Assembly: GCF_031457955.1 (NCBI RefSeq)
Contig: NZ_JAVDXN010000004.1
Location: 248,001-312,000, forward strand
Origin: Mixta sp031457955
GTDB taxonomy: Bacteria > Pseudomonadota > Gammaproteobacteria > Enterobacterales > Enterobacteriaceae
DNA length: 64,000 bases
Direction: 5' to 3'
Part shown: piece after piece, positions 26,658 to 35,126 of the stretch
Layout of the letters: every line of letters starts with the position of its first letter
How positions within the stretch are numbered: position 1 is the first letter of the stretch
Notes under the pieces: model-generated
What the model saw: only the letters and a program-made list of their open reading frames with translations
Databases searched by the model: none
What the model was told of the DNA's origin: nothing
Position numbers and translations under genes: made by a program

Positions 26658-27239
26658 ATGATCGATCCCTCTTTTTTCAGCTATGTCACCGTGATGTCGA
26701 TAACGCCGGGGCCTAATAACCTGCTGCTGGCAACCTCCGGCGTGAATTTTGGTTTACGGCGCACACTGCCGATGATCGGCGGTTTTTTATTGGGCTGTCT
26801 GGTTCAGCTGCTGCTGTTGGCGCTGGCGTTGGATCTGCTGCTGGGCTGGATGGACGCGATCCGCAAGCCGCTGACGCTGCTGGGCTGCGGCTGGATGCTG
26901 TGGTTGTCATGGAAAATCTGGCGCTCGGCGGCACCCACGTTACAGGCAAACGTCCGGCCGATGACCACGCTGGGCGGCGCGCTGTTTCAGGCGGTGAACC
27001 CAAAAGCCTGGCTGATGGTGAGTAACGTGGCGCTAATCTATATCGCTGATAACGGCATTGTTACCGTACTGACGGGCTATGCCTTGCTGAATTTGCCCTG
27101 CATTTTACTTTGGGCGTTTCTTGGCGAGCGTTTAAGCGTGCTGCTGGCGGTGGAGTGGAAGCGCCGCCTGTTTAACAGCGTGATGGCCGTTTCGCTGGCG
27201 CTGACGGCGTTGTGGATGCTGTATGAGGTGTGGGGGTAA
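26658..27239 (+). CDS. LysE-family amino-acid exporter
   Basis: A 193-residue membrane protein of the LysE/RhtB family with about six TM helices. The family signature SITPGPNNLLLATSG lies at residues 14-28, and NPKAWLM appears in the middle as expected. These proteins export amino acids or similar small metabolites. It is divergent from the MocR-type regulator, which is likely its controller. CTGGAG lies about 10 nt upstream of the ATG. Confidence 0.9.
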   Translation: MIDPSFFSYVTVMSITPGPNNLLLATSGVNFGLRRTLPMIGGFLLGCLVQLLLLALALDLLLGWMDAIRKPLTLLGCGWMLWLSWKIWRSAAPTLQANVRPMTTLGGALFQAVNPKAWLMVSNVALIYIADNGIVTVLTGYALLNLPCILLWAFLGERLSVLLAVEWKRRLFNSVMAVSLALTALWMLYEVWG

Positions 27240-27245
27240 ATCTGC

Positions 27246-27268
27246 GGCGGCCCCGCGCGGAGGCCGCC
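27246..27268. terminator. GC hairpin between lysE and phosphoketolase genes
   Basis: GGCGGCC (27246-27252) pairs with GGCCGCC (27262-27268). It lies between convergent genes but has no T-run, so it is only a weak terminator candidate. Confidence 0.4.
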
Positions 27269-27274
27269 ATCAGG

Positions 27275-29665
27275 TTACTCCGGCGCGTCGCCGCTGCCCT
27301 GCTGCGATGGCCATTTCCAGTTTTGCACTTCCGGTAAATCTTCACCATATTCACGCACATAACGATGATGTTCAGCGATTTTTTCCGCCAAATCGTCAAG
27401 GATAGCGTCCGCTTTGCCCGCCAGCGATGGAATACGCTGTATCGCCTCCTGCGCCAGATGAAAACGATCCAGCTCATTCATTACCGTCATATCAAACGGC
27501 GTGGTGGTGGTGCCTTCTTCCATAAAGCCATGCACGTGGAAATTACGATGGTTATTGCGTTGGTAAGTCAGGCGGTGAACCAGGCTGGGATAGCCGTGGA
27601 AAGCGAACACCACCGGTTTCTCCTGGGTAAAGATTTGATCAAACGCCGCCTCTTCCATGCCGTGCGGATGCTGCTCTTTGGTTTGCAGCGCCATCAAATC
27701 CACCACGTTGACCACGCGTATTTTCAGCTGCGGCAGGTAAGTTTTCAGCAGATCCACCGCCGCCAGCGTTTCCATGGTGGGCACATCGCCTGCGCAGGCC
27801 ATCACGATATCTGGCTCATCGCCCGGCTGCTCGGTGCCTGCCCATGACCAAATCCCCAGGCCCGCTTCGCAGTGCTGAATGGCCTGATCCATGGTCAGCC
27901 ATTGCGGCTCCGGCTGTTTACCCGCCACGATAACGTTAATCCGATCCCAGGTTTTCAGGCAGTGATCGCCCACCCACAGCAGCGTATTGGCGTCAGGCGG
28001 CAGATAGATACGCACAATATCGGCCTTTTTGTTGGCGACGTGATCCATAAAGCCGGGATCCTGATGGCTGTAGCCATTGTGATCCTGCCGCCAGACGTGA
28101 GAAGAGAGCAGATAGTTAAGTGAGGAAACCGGCTTGCGCCACGGCAGCTTACGCGTGACCTTCAGCCATTTCGCGTGCTGGTTAAACATCGAATCGATGA
28201 TGTGGATAAAGGCTTCATAACAGTTAAACAGGCCGTGGCGACCGGTAAGCAGGTAACCCTCCAGCCAGCCCTGACACTGATGTTCACTCAGGATTTCCAT
28301 CACCCGACCATCGTGCGCCAGCTGCTCATCGTATGACCGTATCTCTTCCATCCAGGTGCGGTTGGTGACGTCGAACACGTCGCTCAGGCGGTTAGAGGCG
28401 GTTTCATCCGGGCCGAACAGGCGGAAGTTATCTTTATTACGCTGGAAAATCGCGCGCAGATATTGCCCCAAAATTTCCGTGGATTGCACCTGCTTTTCGC
28501 CAGGCGTGGTGACATTCACCGCGAACTCGCGGATATCAGGGGTGTTCAGCTCGCGACGCAACCGTCCGCCGTTGGCGTAGGGCTGCGCGCCCATGCGTTT
28601 TTCGCCCTGCGGCGCCAGCGCACGCAGCTCCGGCTTCAGCTTGCCTTGCTCATCAAACAGGTCGTCCGGCTGATAGCTACGCATCCATTGTTCAAGGATT
28701 TGGCGGTGCTCATCATTCTCACGGCAGGAAGAGACCGGCACCTGATGCGCGCGCCAGAAACCTTCGACTTTTTTACCGTCGACCGTTTTCGGCCCGGTCC
28801 AGCCTTTCGGGCTGCGCAGAATAATCATTGGCCAGCGCGGAATCGCTGCCGACGCGTCGCCGTTGCGGGCGCGGCGCTGATAATCACGAATCTTATCGAA
28901 GGCGTTATCCAGCACGTCCGCCATCTGCCGGTGCATTTTTTCGGGTTCGTCGCCGCAGACAAACAGCGGTTCATAGCCGTAGCCGCTGAACAGCTGATGC
29001 AGATCCTCATCGCTGCTGCGGCCAAGCAGCGTTGGGTTGGCTATTTTGTAGCCATTGAGATGCAAAATTGGCAGCACCGCCCCGTCGCGGGCGGCGTTGA
29101 GGAATTTAATGCCGTGCCAGCTGGAAGAAAGCGGGCCGGTTTCCGCTTCACCGTCGCCAATCACGCAGGTGGCAATCAGATCGGGATAGTCGAATACCGC
29201 GCCAAAGGCGTGCGATAAGGAGTAACCCAGCTCGCCGCCTTCATTGATTGAACCAGGGGTTTCCGGCGCGGCGTGGCTGGGAATGCCGCCGGGAAAAGAA
29301 AACTGCTTAAACAGCCGCTGCATACCGGTCGCGTCTTCGCTGATCTCCGGGTAGATTTCGCTGTAGCTGCCTTCCAGCCAGGTGTTGGCCACCATGCCCG
29401 GCCCGCCGTGGCCTGGCCCGCAGATGTAAATCATATCCAGATCGCGGTGGCGGATGATGCGGTTCAGGTGCGCATAGATAAAGTTAAGACCAGGCGTGGT
29501 GCCCCAGTGTCCCAGCAGGCGCGGTTTAATATGTTCAGGCTGTAACGGCTCGCGCAGCAGGGGATTATTCATTAAATAGATCTGACCCACTGATAAATAG
29601 TTCGCGGCGCGCCAGTAGCGATCGAGCTGTTTGAGTTCTTCCTGGATTTCTGGTGCATTCGTCAT
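27275..29665 (-). CDS. xfp: Xylulose-5-phosphate/fructose-6-phosphate phosphoketolase
   Basis: Phosphoketolase splits xylulose 5-phosphate (and often fructose 6-phosphate) with phosphate to acetyl phosphate and a shortened sugar phosphate, using thiamine diphosphate and Mg2+. At 796 residues it has the full family length. Recognisable blocks are CGPGHGGPGMVANTWLEG (~80-97), the ThDP motif GDGEAETGPLSSSWHG (~169-184), and HGYSHQDPGFMDH (~550) of the middle domain. GGAGGAAAAGC precedes the ATG. It is divergent from the SLC13-type permease. Substrate preference between the two sugars cannot be read from sequence alone. Confidence 0.95.
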   Translation of the reverse strand: MTNAPEIQEELKQLDRYWRAANYLSVGQIYLMNNPLLREPLQPEHIKPRLLGHWGTTPGLNFIYAHLNRIIRHRDLDMIYICGPGHGGPGMVANTWLEGSYSEIYPEISEDATGMQRLFKQFSFPGGIPSHAAPETPGSINEGGELGYSLSHAFGAVFDYPDLIATCVIGDGEAETGPLSSSWHGIKFLNAARDGAVLPILHLNGYKIANPTLLGRSSDEDLHQLFSGYGYEPLFVCGDEPEKMHRQMADVLDNAFDKIRDYQRRARNGDASAAIPRWPMIILRSPKGWTGPKTVDGKKVEGFWRAHQVPVSSCRENDEHRQILEQWMRSYQPDDLFDEQGKLKPELRALAPQGEKRMGAQPYANGGRLRRELNTPDIREFAVNVTTPGEKQVQSTEILGQYLRAIFQRNKDNFRLFGPDETASNRLSDVFDVTNRTWMEEIRSYDEQLAHDGRVMEILSEHQCQGWLEGYLLTGRHGLFNCYEAFIHIIDSMFNQHAKWLKVTRKLPWRKPVSSLNYLLSSHVWRQDHNGYSHQDPGFMDHVANKKADIVRIYLPPDANTLLWVGDHCLKTWDRINVIVAGKQPEPQWLTMDQAIQHCEAGLGIWSWAGTEQPGDEPDIVMACAGDVPTMETLAAVDLLKTYLPQLKIRVVNVVDLMALQTKEQHPHGMEEAAFDQIFTQEKPVVFAFHGYPSLVHRLTYQRNNHRNFHVHGFMEEGTTTTPFDMTVMNELDRFHLAQEAIQRIPSLAGKADAILDDLAEKIAEHHRYVREYGEDLPEVQNWKWPSQQGSGDAPE

Positions 29666-29813
29666 GCTTTTCCTCCGGTGACGTCAATCACAAATTCGGG
29701 CAGGGAGCGCTTTACCCGGGCGAAATGAAACTCAATACTCTTTAACCCTAATAGAAGAAAACTTAATCAGCCAAAAAACAGGCGTTTTAAGCAGGCTGGC
29801 AAGGAGCTGTGCT

Positions 29814-31115
29814 GTGTTTACCTCTGATGTTCATCTGTGGCTGACCGCGCTGGTGGTCATGGTCACCATTCTGCTGTGGGCCAGCGCGCGGCTGCCGGAA
29901 TTTATTACCGCCCTGCTGTTTTTCGCTGCCGCGATGCTGCTGCATATCGCCCCTGCGGCCAGCGTGTTTGGCGGCTTCGCCTCTTCCGCGTTCTGGCTGG
30001 TGCTGAGCGGTTTTATTTTGGGCGTGGCGATCCGTAAGGTCGGGCTGGCCGATCGGCTGGCCCATGCGCTGGCGCCACGCTTAAGCCTCAGCTGGCCGCG
30101 CATGGTGGGCGGCACCATCCTTATCAGCTATCTGCTGGCGTTTATCATGCCTTCGAATATGGGACGCATCGCGCTACTGATGCCGGTCATCGGGGCGCTG
30201 GCGCAGCAGGCGGGCATCAAAGAGGGCAGTCGCGGCTGGGTGGGGCTGGCGCTGGCGGTAGGGTTTGGCACTTTTCAGCTTTCCGCCAGCATTCTGCCCG
30301 CCAACGTGCCGAACCTGGTGATGAGCGGGGCGGCGGAAACCGCTTATCATCTGCATCTGGGCTATATGCCGTGGCTATTTTTACAGGCGCCGGTGGTGGG
30401 ATTACTGAAAGGCGTGCTGTTAACCTTGTGCATTTGCTGGCTGTTTCCGGCGCGTCCACAGGCGGTTGCGCGTGCTGCGCGGCTGCCCGCGCTGAGTCGG
30501 GAAGAGTGGCGGCTGATGATCCTGTTGCTGCTGACGCTGGCGCTGTGGATGACCGACAGCCAGCATGGCATCTCGCCCGCCTGGGTTGGCCTGTGCGCCG
30601 CCTGCTTCTGCTTGTTGCCGCGCGTGGGCTTTGTCTCCAGCGAGGCGTTCGCCAGTGGCGTAAATTTCCGCACCTGTTTGTATGTGGCGGCGATTCTGGG
30701 CGTGACGGCGGTGGTGGTTGATTCCGGGCTCGGCGCGCTTATTGCTCAGGGACTGCTGCGCATCACGCCGCTCGATCCCGCCACGCCTTTTGTTAATTTT
30801 ATCTCGCTGAGCGCGTTGACCAGCGCGCTGAATTTTGTGGTGACCGCCAACGGTGTACCGGCGATGTTTACGCCGATGGCACAAAGTTTTGCCGCTGCCT
30901 CCGGTTTCCCGTTAGGCAGCGTGATTATGTTGCAGGTGTTGGCGTACGCGACGCCGCTGTTGCCCTATCAGGCCTCGCCGATTGTGCTGGCGATGGGACT
31001 GGGCAACGTATCGGCGCGAGACGGCCTTAAACTCTGCCTGCTGGTGGCTTTAGTCAGCCTGGTTCTGCTGCCGCCGCTCTACTACGGCTGGTTCTTGCTG
31101 TTGGGCTATTTATAA
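29814..31115 (+). CDS. SLC13/DASS-type permease
   Basis: A 433-residue membrane protein with about 11-12 TM helices in the ion-transporter superfamily that includes SLC13 dicarboxylate/anion carriers and ArsB. Two repeat-like halves show helix breaks (VPNLVMSG in the first; NFVVTANGVPAMFTPMA and LLPYQASPIVLAMG in the second) of the kind that bind anions. The start is GTG at 29814 with AAGGAG seven bases upstream. The substrate is unknown; dicarboxylates are one candidate, and mqo (malate oxidation) lies next door, though convergent. It ends 65 bp before the mqo stop. Confidence 0.82.
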   Translation: MFTSDVHLWLTALVVMVTILLWASARLPEFITALLFFAAAMLLHIAPAASVFGGFASSAFWLVLSGFILGVAIRKVGLADRLAHALAPRLSLSWPRMVGGTILISYLLAFIMPSNMGRIALLMPVIGALAQQAGIKEGSRGWVGLALAVGFGTFQLSASILPANVPNLVMSGAAETAYHLHLGYMPWLFLQAPVVGLLKGVLLTLCICWLFPARPQAVARAARLPALSREEWRLMILLLLTLALWMTDSQHGISPAWVGLCAACFCLLPRVGFVSSEAFASGVNFRTCLYVAAILGVTAVVVDSGLGALIAQGLLRITPLDPATPFVNFISLSALTSALNFVVTANGVPAMFTPMAQSFAAASGFPLGSVIMLQVLAYATPLLPYQASPIVLAMGLGNVSARDGLKLCLLVALVSLVLLPPLYYGWFLLLGYL

Positions 31116-31121
31116 CGGCAT

Positions 31122-31151
31122 AAAAAACGGGCGACATCACTGTTGCCCGTT
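31122..31151 (-). terminator. Terminator of mqo
   Basis: An 11-bp stem (31126-31136 with 31141-31151, one G-T pair) closes a 4-nt loop. On the minus strand it is followed by six Ts, so it ends the leftward mqo transcript; it also lies just after the convergent permease gene. Confidence 0.82.
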
Positions 31152-31180
31152 GCTTTGGCCGCTTGCGCTATGGCGCCAGC

Positions 31181-32800
31181 CTACTTGCCTGCCACTGCGG
31201 TGGAAAGCGAGGCTTCATCGTTAGCGGCGGCCGGCGTCATCGGCGCGTAATCCAGTTGCAGGATGCGGCTGGTTTCCGCCAGCTCCTGCTCGGTGGCACT
31301 GATATTGCCGTTCAGCTTTTGGCCGTAACAGGGAATCATCGCTTTCAGCTTCGCCTGCCATTCCGGCGTAGCGAATTGCTCCTTAAACACCTGCTGCATC
31401 AGGTTCAGCATAATCGGTGCGGCGGTAGAAGCGCCCGGCGACGCGCCCAACAGAGCGGAAACGGTGCCGTCCTGCGAGGTCACCACTTCGGTGCCCAGGC
31501 GTAGCACGCCGCCTTTTTTCGCATCCTTTTTGATGATCTGCACGCGCTGACCGGCCTGAACCAGGTGCCAGTCCTCTTTTTTCGCCTGCGGGAAATAGGC
31601 TTTCAGCGCCGTGTGGCGATCGTCGTCGCTCAGCAGCAGCTGGCTGACCAGATATTTTACCAGGTTGAAGTTATCCAGGCCCACGCGCACCATCGGCAGC
31701 AGATTGCTGGCGGTCACGGAACCGAACATATCCCACAGCGAGCCGGTTTTCAGAAAACGGGTCGAAAAGGTGGCGAAGGGGCCAAACAGCAGCACCTGCT
31801 TGCCATCCAGCATACGCGTATCCATATGCGGTACCGACATCGGCGGCGCGCCCACTGAGGCTTTACCATACACTTTCGCCAGATGCTGTTTTACGACCGC
31901 CTGATTTTCCGTTACCAGGAAAGAGCCGCCCACCGGGAAACCCGCATAGTTTTTCGCTTCCGGAATACCGGTTTTTTGCAGCAGCGGCAGCGCCGCGCCG
32001 CCCGCGCCGATAAACAGACGCTTCGCCCTGATCAGCTTTTTCGCGCCGTTATTGTTGAGATCGGCGAGGGTGACCTGCCAGCTGCCGTCAGCATTACGCG
32101 TAATATCACGCACTTCATGACGGGTCTTCAGGTTAAAGTTCGGGCTTTTAGTCAGGGAAGCGATCAGCTGGCGCGTGATTTCGCCGAAGTTAACGTCAGT
32201 GCCGATAGGCGTGCGCGTGGCCGCTACTTTTTGCTGCGGATCGCGGCCCTGCATCATCAGCGGCACCCATTGTGCGATCTGCGCGGCGTCTTCTGAATAT
32301 TCCATGCCGCGAAACAGCGTGCTTTTCTGCAATGCCTCGTAACGTTTACGCAGGAAATTAACGTTATCGTCGCCGAAAACAAGGCTCATATGCGGGGTGG
32401 TATTGATAAAACTGCGCGGATGGTGCAAAACGCCTTTCTGTACCAGCGCAGCCCAAAACTGACGGGACACCTGGAAGGACTCGTTAATGTCGATGGCTTT
32501 ACTGATATCGACCGAACCGTCCGCTTTCTCTGGCGTATAGTTCAATTCTGCCAGCGCGGAATGGCCGGTACCGGCATTATTCCAGCCGTTTGAACTCTCT
32601 TCCGCGACCTTATCCAGACGCTCTACCATGGTGACAGACCAGTCTGGTTCCAGCTCCTGAAGGTAAGCACCCAGCGTGGCGCTCATAATCCCTCCGCCGA
32701 TGAGTAGTACATCGACGTCCTCTTTATCTTCTGCGACTGCATGCTTGCTTAGGCCGAAAGCATTCATACACAGCTTTAGAAGTAATGCTGTTTTACGCAT
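31181..32800 (-). CDS. mqo: Malate:quinone oxidoreductase
   Basis: Mqo is a peripheral membrane FAD enzyme that oxidises malate to oxaloacetate and passes electrons to quinone, in parallel with the NAD-dependent malate dehydrogenase. The 539 residues compare with 548 in E. coli and align throughout. The FAD-binding motif LLIGGGIMSATLG (~32-44) follows a hydrophobic, signal-like N-terminus, also found in E. coli. WNNAGTGHSALAELNYTP and KVAATRTPIGTDVNFGEIT are family landmarks, and LLGASPGASTAAPIMLNL lies near the C-terminus. GGAG lies 10 nt before the ATG. Confidence 0.96.
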   Translation of the reverse strand: MRKTALLLKLCMNAFGLSKHAVAEDKEDVDVLLIGGGIMSATLGAYLQELEPDWSVTMVERLDKVAEESSNGWNNAGTGHSALAELNYTPEKADGSVDISKAIDINESFQVSRQFWAALVQKGVLHHPRSFINTTPHMSLVFGDDNVNFLRKRYEALQKSTLFRGMEYSEDAAQIAQWVPLMMQGRDPQQKVAATRTPIGTDVNFGEITRQLIASLTKSPNFNLKTRHEVRDITRNADGSWQVTLADLNNNGAKKLIRAKRLFIGAGGAALPLLQKTGIPEAKNYAGFPVGGSFLVTENQAVVKQHLAKVYGKASVGAPPMSVPHMDTRMLDGKQVLLFGPFATFSTRFLKTGSLWDMFGSVTASNLLPMVRVGLDNFNLVKYLVSQLLLSDDDRHTALKAYFPQAKKEDWHLVQAGQRVQIIKKDAKKGGVLRLGTEVVTSQDGTVSALLGASPGASTAAPIMLNLMQQVFKEQFATPEWQAKLKAMIPCYGQKLNGNISATEQELAETSRILQLDYAPMTPAAANDEASLSTAVAGK

Positions 32801-33152
32801 GAGGCGGCATCTCCGTCTGTTGATAGCTCAACAGATCATTGCAGGTGAAAGCGTCCAGCTTCTGGCGGGCGGGTTGCTCTCTTTCCATAACTAACAGGCG
32901 AATAAAATAACCCCGCACCGGGTGGGCGTTAACCACACGTTATCGGTGCGCTAGAAATATAACATTCTCGCAATAAAATTGAATAATTTGTTTAAACTTT
33001 AAAAGTTGTTTGAATTTTGACCACGCTGAAGCGATTAGTCTCACACTTTTATGCGACAAATAGTTGAAGCAGCCAGAAGCCGCTTGTGAAAAGGAGTGAC
33101 AGGTAAGCGTTCCCTTACTTTTTCGCAAGGGAACGGGAGAGTCGGGAAGGAA
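32801..33152. other. Intergenic region: mqo promoter side and a hairpin
   Basis: AT-rich, with no convincing coding frame. It must contain the mqo promoter. A 9-bp stem, CGTTCCCTT (33108-33116) with AAGGGAACG (33127-33135), lies 18 nt beyond the stop of the leftward OB-fold gene and could end its transcript, though the T-run is in the loop rather than after the stem. Confidence 0.45.
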
Positions 33153-33548
33153 TTAAAGCAGATGTAATTTTTTTACGTCGACCAGCAGGCTTTTGCCATG
33201 ATGCAACAGGGTGCCATTGACCGAAATCAGATCGTCCGGTTTCACTTCCTGGCCCTGCCACACCTCGTCGTCGATTTGTAGCTGTACGGTGCCGGTGCGA
33301 TCGCGCAGCTCCCAGGTTTTTTTACCGGTTTGCCGAATAATATTGCCCTGCAACGTTACCCAGGTGCCGGTAGAAAGCTGCGCCAGCTGATGCGTGGCGG
33401 TCAGCTGCTGATTATCCGTTACCGCGCGGTAGCCATCTTTCTGATCTTCCGGCGGCGGCGCTTTGCCGTCGGGGTTAAAGCCGCCGTCGGCAGCCAGCGC
33501 CGGGGCGGCCAGCACTACCGCCAGGCATAGCGTCGCTATTTTATTCAT
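33153..33548 (-). CDS. Periplasmic OB-fold stress protein, YgiW/YdeI (BOF) family, copy 2
   Basis: A 131-residue protein with signal peptide (residues 1-19, ending ALAAD) and an OB-fold domain of the bacterial BOF family (TGTWVTLQGNIIRQTG, WELRDRTGTVQLQID, VSVNGTLLHH-like strands). Relatives YdeI/OmdA and YgiW/VisP in Salmonella and E. coli are linked to resistance to hydrogen peroxide, polymyxin and lysozyme. It lies 36 bp after its paralogue on the same strand, so the pair is probably one operon. Length and architecture are the same as the paralogue but the sequences are well diverged. Confidence 0.85.
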   Translation of the reverse strand: MNKIATLCLAVVLAAPALAADGGFNPDGKAPPPEDQKDGYRAVTDNQQLTATHQLAQLSTGTWVTLQGNIIRQTGKKTWELRDRTGTVQLQIDDEVWQGQEVKPDDLISVNGTLLHHGKSLLVDVKKLHLL

Positions 33549-33584
33549 CGCTTTCTCCTGACGTCGGCCAGCGCTGCTGCGTTA

Positions 33585-33980
33585 TTACGGCTCGCCCAGC
33601 TGCTGCACATCGATCCAGTGGCGCGCGCCATCCTGACGTACCCGACCATTCAGCCGCACCTGATCTTTGGCATCATAGGTTTCGCCGTCCCAGACTTTTT
33701 TCGGGATAACCAGGTCAATTGTCTGGTCGCCATGACCGCGTAGCTGATAGCGGTTATCGCCTTTCTGCTTCACGATATAGCCTTCAACCGTTACCCAGGC
33801 GCCGTCACGCATGGTTTTTACCAGTTCCAGAGGCGCTGAAGTGGTGTCTTCCGTGCCTTTATAGCCGCTGTCCTGATTCTCAGGCGGTTTCTCACCGCCT
33901 TTATAGCCGCCGCTCTCTTCGGCAAAGACCGGCAGCGCGAAAAGGGCGATCAGGGCTGCAATAGTCAATTTTTTAGCCAT
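33585..33980 (-). CDS. Periplasmic OB-fold stress protein, YgiW/YdeI (BOF) family, copy 1
   Basis: A 131-residue paralogue of the downstream gene: signal peptide at residues 1-20 (ALPVFAEES) followed by an OB fold (GAWVTVEGYIVKQKG, YQLRGHGDQTIDLVIPKKVW, DQVRLNGRV). Between signal and OB fold is a linker in which GYKG occurs twice (GGYKGGEKPPENQDSGYKGT in short form), likely flexible. Good AGGAGA precedes the ATG. It is first in the likely two-gene operon. Biochemical role of the family is not settled. Confidence 0.85.
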   Translation of the reverse strand: MAKKLTIAALIALFALPVFAEESGGYKGGEKPPENQDSGYKGTEDTTSAPLELVKTMRDGAWVTVEGYIVKQKGDNRYQLRGHGDQTIDLVIPKKVWDGETYDAKDQVRLNGRVRQDGARHWIDVQQLGEP

Positions 33981-34133
33981 ACATTCTCCTTAATAACTGT
34001 CCGTTCGGGCCAGGCGAAAAACGCCTTTGCAGAATATAAGCCTGGCACAGTCTGGTGAAGTCGGGAGAAAAACGGCGACAGACGCGTTGATAACGCACAA
34101 CTTTAGGACAAGAGGTGAATCAGGTGAGCAAAT

Positions 34134-34376
34134 TTAAACCTTGCCAAAGCGACGCCAGAGAAAACGCAGCACGAAAAACTCTATCGTCCCCAGCACCAGA
34201 AACCACAGGCACAGCACAAAGGTATAGAACTGATTAAGATCGCTGAAATGAAACAGCGACATCAAACGGGCCGTAAGCGCCGGGCCAGGCGCGGGCGCGG
34301 GCAGCAGTAGCGCAGATAAAAAGCCCAGCAGCAGGATGCTCATCGGCGCAAGCCAGTTTTCAAACGTGGATTTCAT
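34134..34376 (-). CDS. Small two-helix membrane protein, unknown
   Basis: An 80-residue protein with two clear hydrophobic segments (about 9-28 and 50-70), a proline/alanine-rich joint (PAPAPGPA, 27-34) and a positively charged end (RRFGKV). AAGG lies a few bases before the ATG. It is monocistronic, between the OB-fold pair and a small-ORF locus. I do not recognise it. Confidence 0.6.
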   Translation of the reverse strand: MKSTFENWLAPMSILLLGFLSALLLPAPAPGPALTARLMSLFHFSDLNQFYTFVLCLWFLVLGTIEFFVLRFLWRRFGKV

Positions 34377-34613
34377 AAGGTTCAGGATAATGAAGGAAAC
34401 GAGAGGATTATTGTCCGTGAATCAGCGGATGGGTTCAACGTTTAGCAGTTTGACCCGGCAAAAGGGAGCGAGGCAAGCCTGAAGCTTAAAAAAATCAACC
34501 GCTTACTCTCCGTATTTATAGCGAAGATGTTAATAATGCCGACCTTGTTTAGCTTTTGTTTACGTTCGGCTTTGCATAATCGCCGCGAATTTTGTGATCT
34601 GCTTCAAAAAAAT
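34377..34613. other. Intergenic region with no gene seen
   Basis: Contains the upstream region of the leftward small membrane protein. A rightward frame of 65 codons (34527-34724) overlaps a better small ORF and lacks a ribosome site; I do not accept it. Nothing else is evident. Confidence 0.35.
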
Positions 34614-34642
34614 TTGCCGCTAAAAGGTGCCGTTGTTATAAT
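34614..34642 (+). promoter_or_regulatory. Sigma-70-type promoter for the small ORF
   Basis: TTGCCG (34614-34619), a 17-bp spacer and TATAAT (34637-34642) form a near-consensus promoter. It is followed within 10 bp by a small GTTG...CAAC hairpin and, about 42 bp on, by the ATG of a 25-codon ORF. Confidence 0.6.
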
Positions 34643-34683
34643 TTCGTTGTTTTTTTCAACAAAAGTTAAGCAGGTCATCAGTC

Positions 34684-34761
34684 ATGAAAAAGTTCTTCCG
34701 GTATGTGTTTCGCGCTTACGTTGAAACCTTTAAGCATGTACCGCCAGGCGCGCTGAACTAA
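34684..34761 (+). CDS. Candidate 25-residue small protein
   Basis: The ORF encodes MKKFFRYVFRAY followed by VETFKHVPPGALN. It is basic and aromatic at its N-terminus, could form an amphipathic helix, and ends in a proline turn. It begins ~42 bp after a strong promoter, with AGG about 10 nt before the ATG, and is followed by an inverted repeat (GATAACC 34785-34791 with GGTTATC 34812-34818). It is too short for ordinary gene callers. I do not recognise a family. An alternative is that the locus makes a small RNA and the ORF is chance. Confidence 0.45.
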   Translation: MKKFFRYVFRAYVETFKHVPPGALN

Positions 34762-35126
34762 CGGCGACGCCGCACGAAACCCTCGATAACCGCGGCCAGG
34801 GAACGACCGGTGGTTATCAAACCTTTCTTACAACGCCTCTTCTCTTTCCAAAGCAGCGACTTTTTCCACAGCATTTTCTCTTGCTAAAACATTTTCTCTT
34901 GCTAAAGCCTCTGGTACTTGTCTTAACCCCCCGTCGCTCACGCTTCATGCCTTTTCCGTCTCACGCGTTCTGTATCTGGCGCAAATCTACAGCTATTTTC
35001 TTAAATAGCCGTTGTTGATAACTGCCGCACACTTTTATCAACCGCTGTCATCAGGCGGCCTGCAAACAAGGCGAAGCGCTATTTAGCGCCTAAACTTAGC
35101 GGGTATCCCTAACCTGAGAGCAGCTG
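34762..35126. other. Intergenic region after the small ORF
   Basis: Besides the inverted repeat at 34785-34818, there is an imperfect repeat of 'cattttctcttgctaaa' in tandem (around 34870-34905). No coding frame is convincing. The promoter of the following hydrolase gene should lie near the right end. Confidence 0.35.

Noticed and set aside
28463..29218. 251-codon frame antisense to phosphoketolase
   Set aside because: Shadow of a strongly conserved gene; no start signals.
34527..34724. 65-codon frame over the small-protein locus
   Set aside because: Begins upstream of the promoter, lacks a ribosome site and is in a different frame from the better 25-codon ORF.
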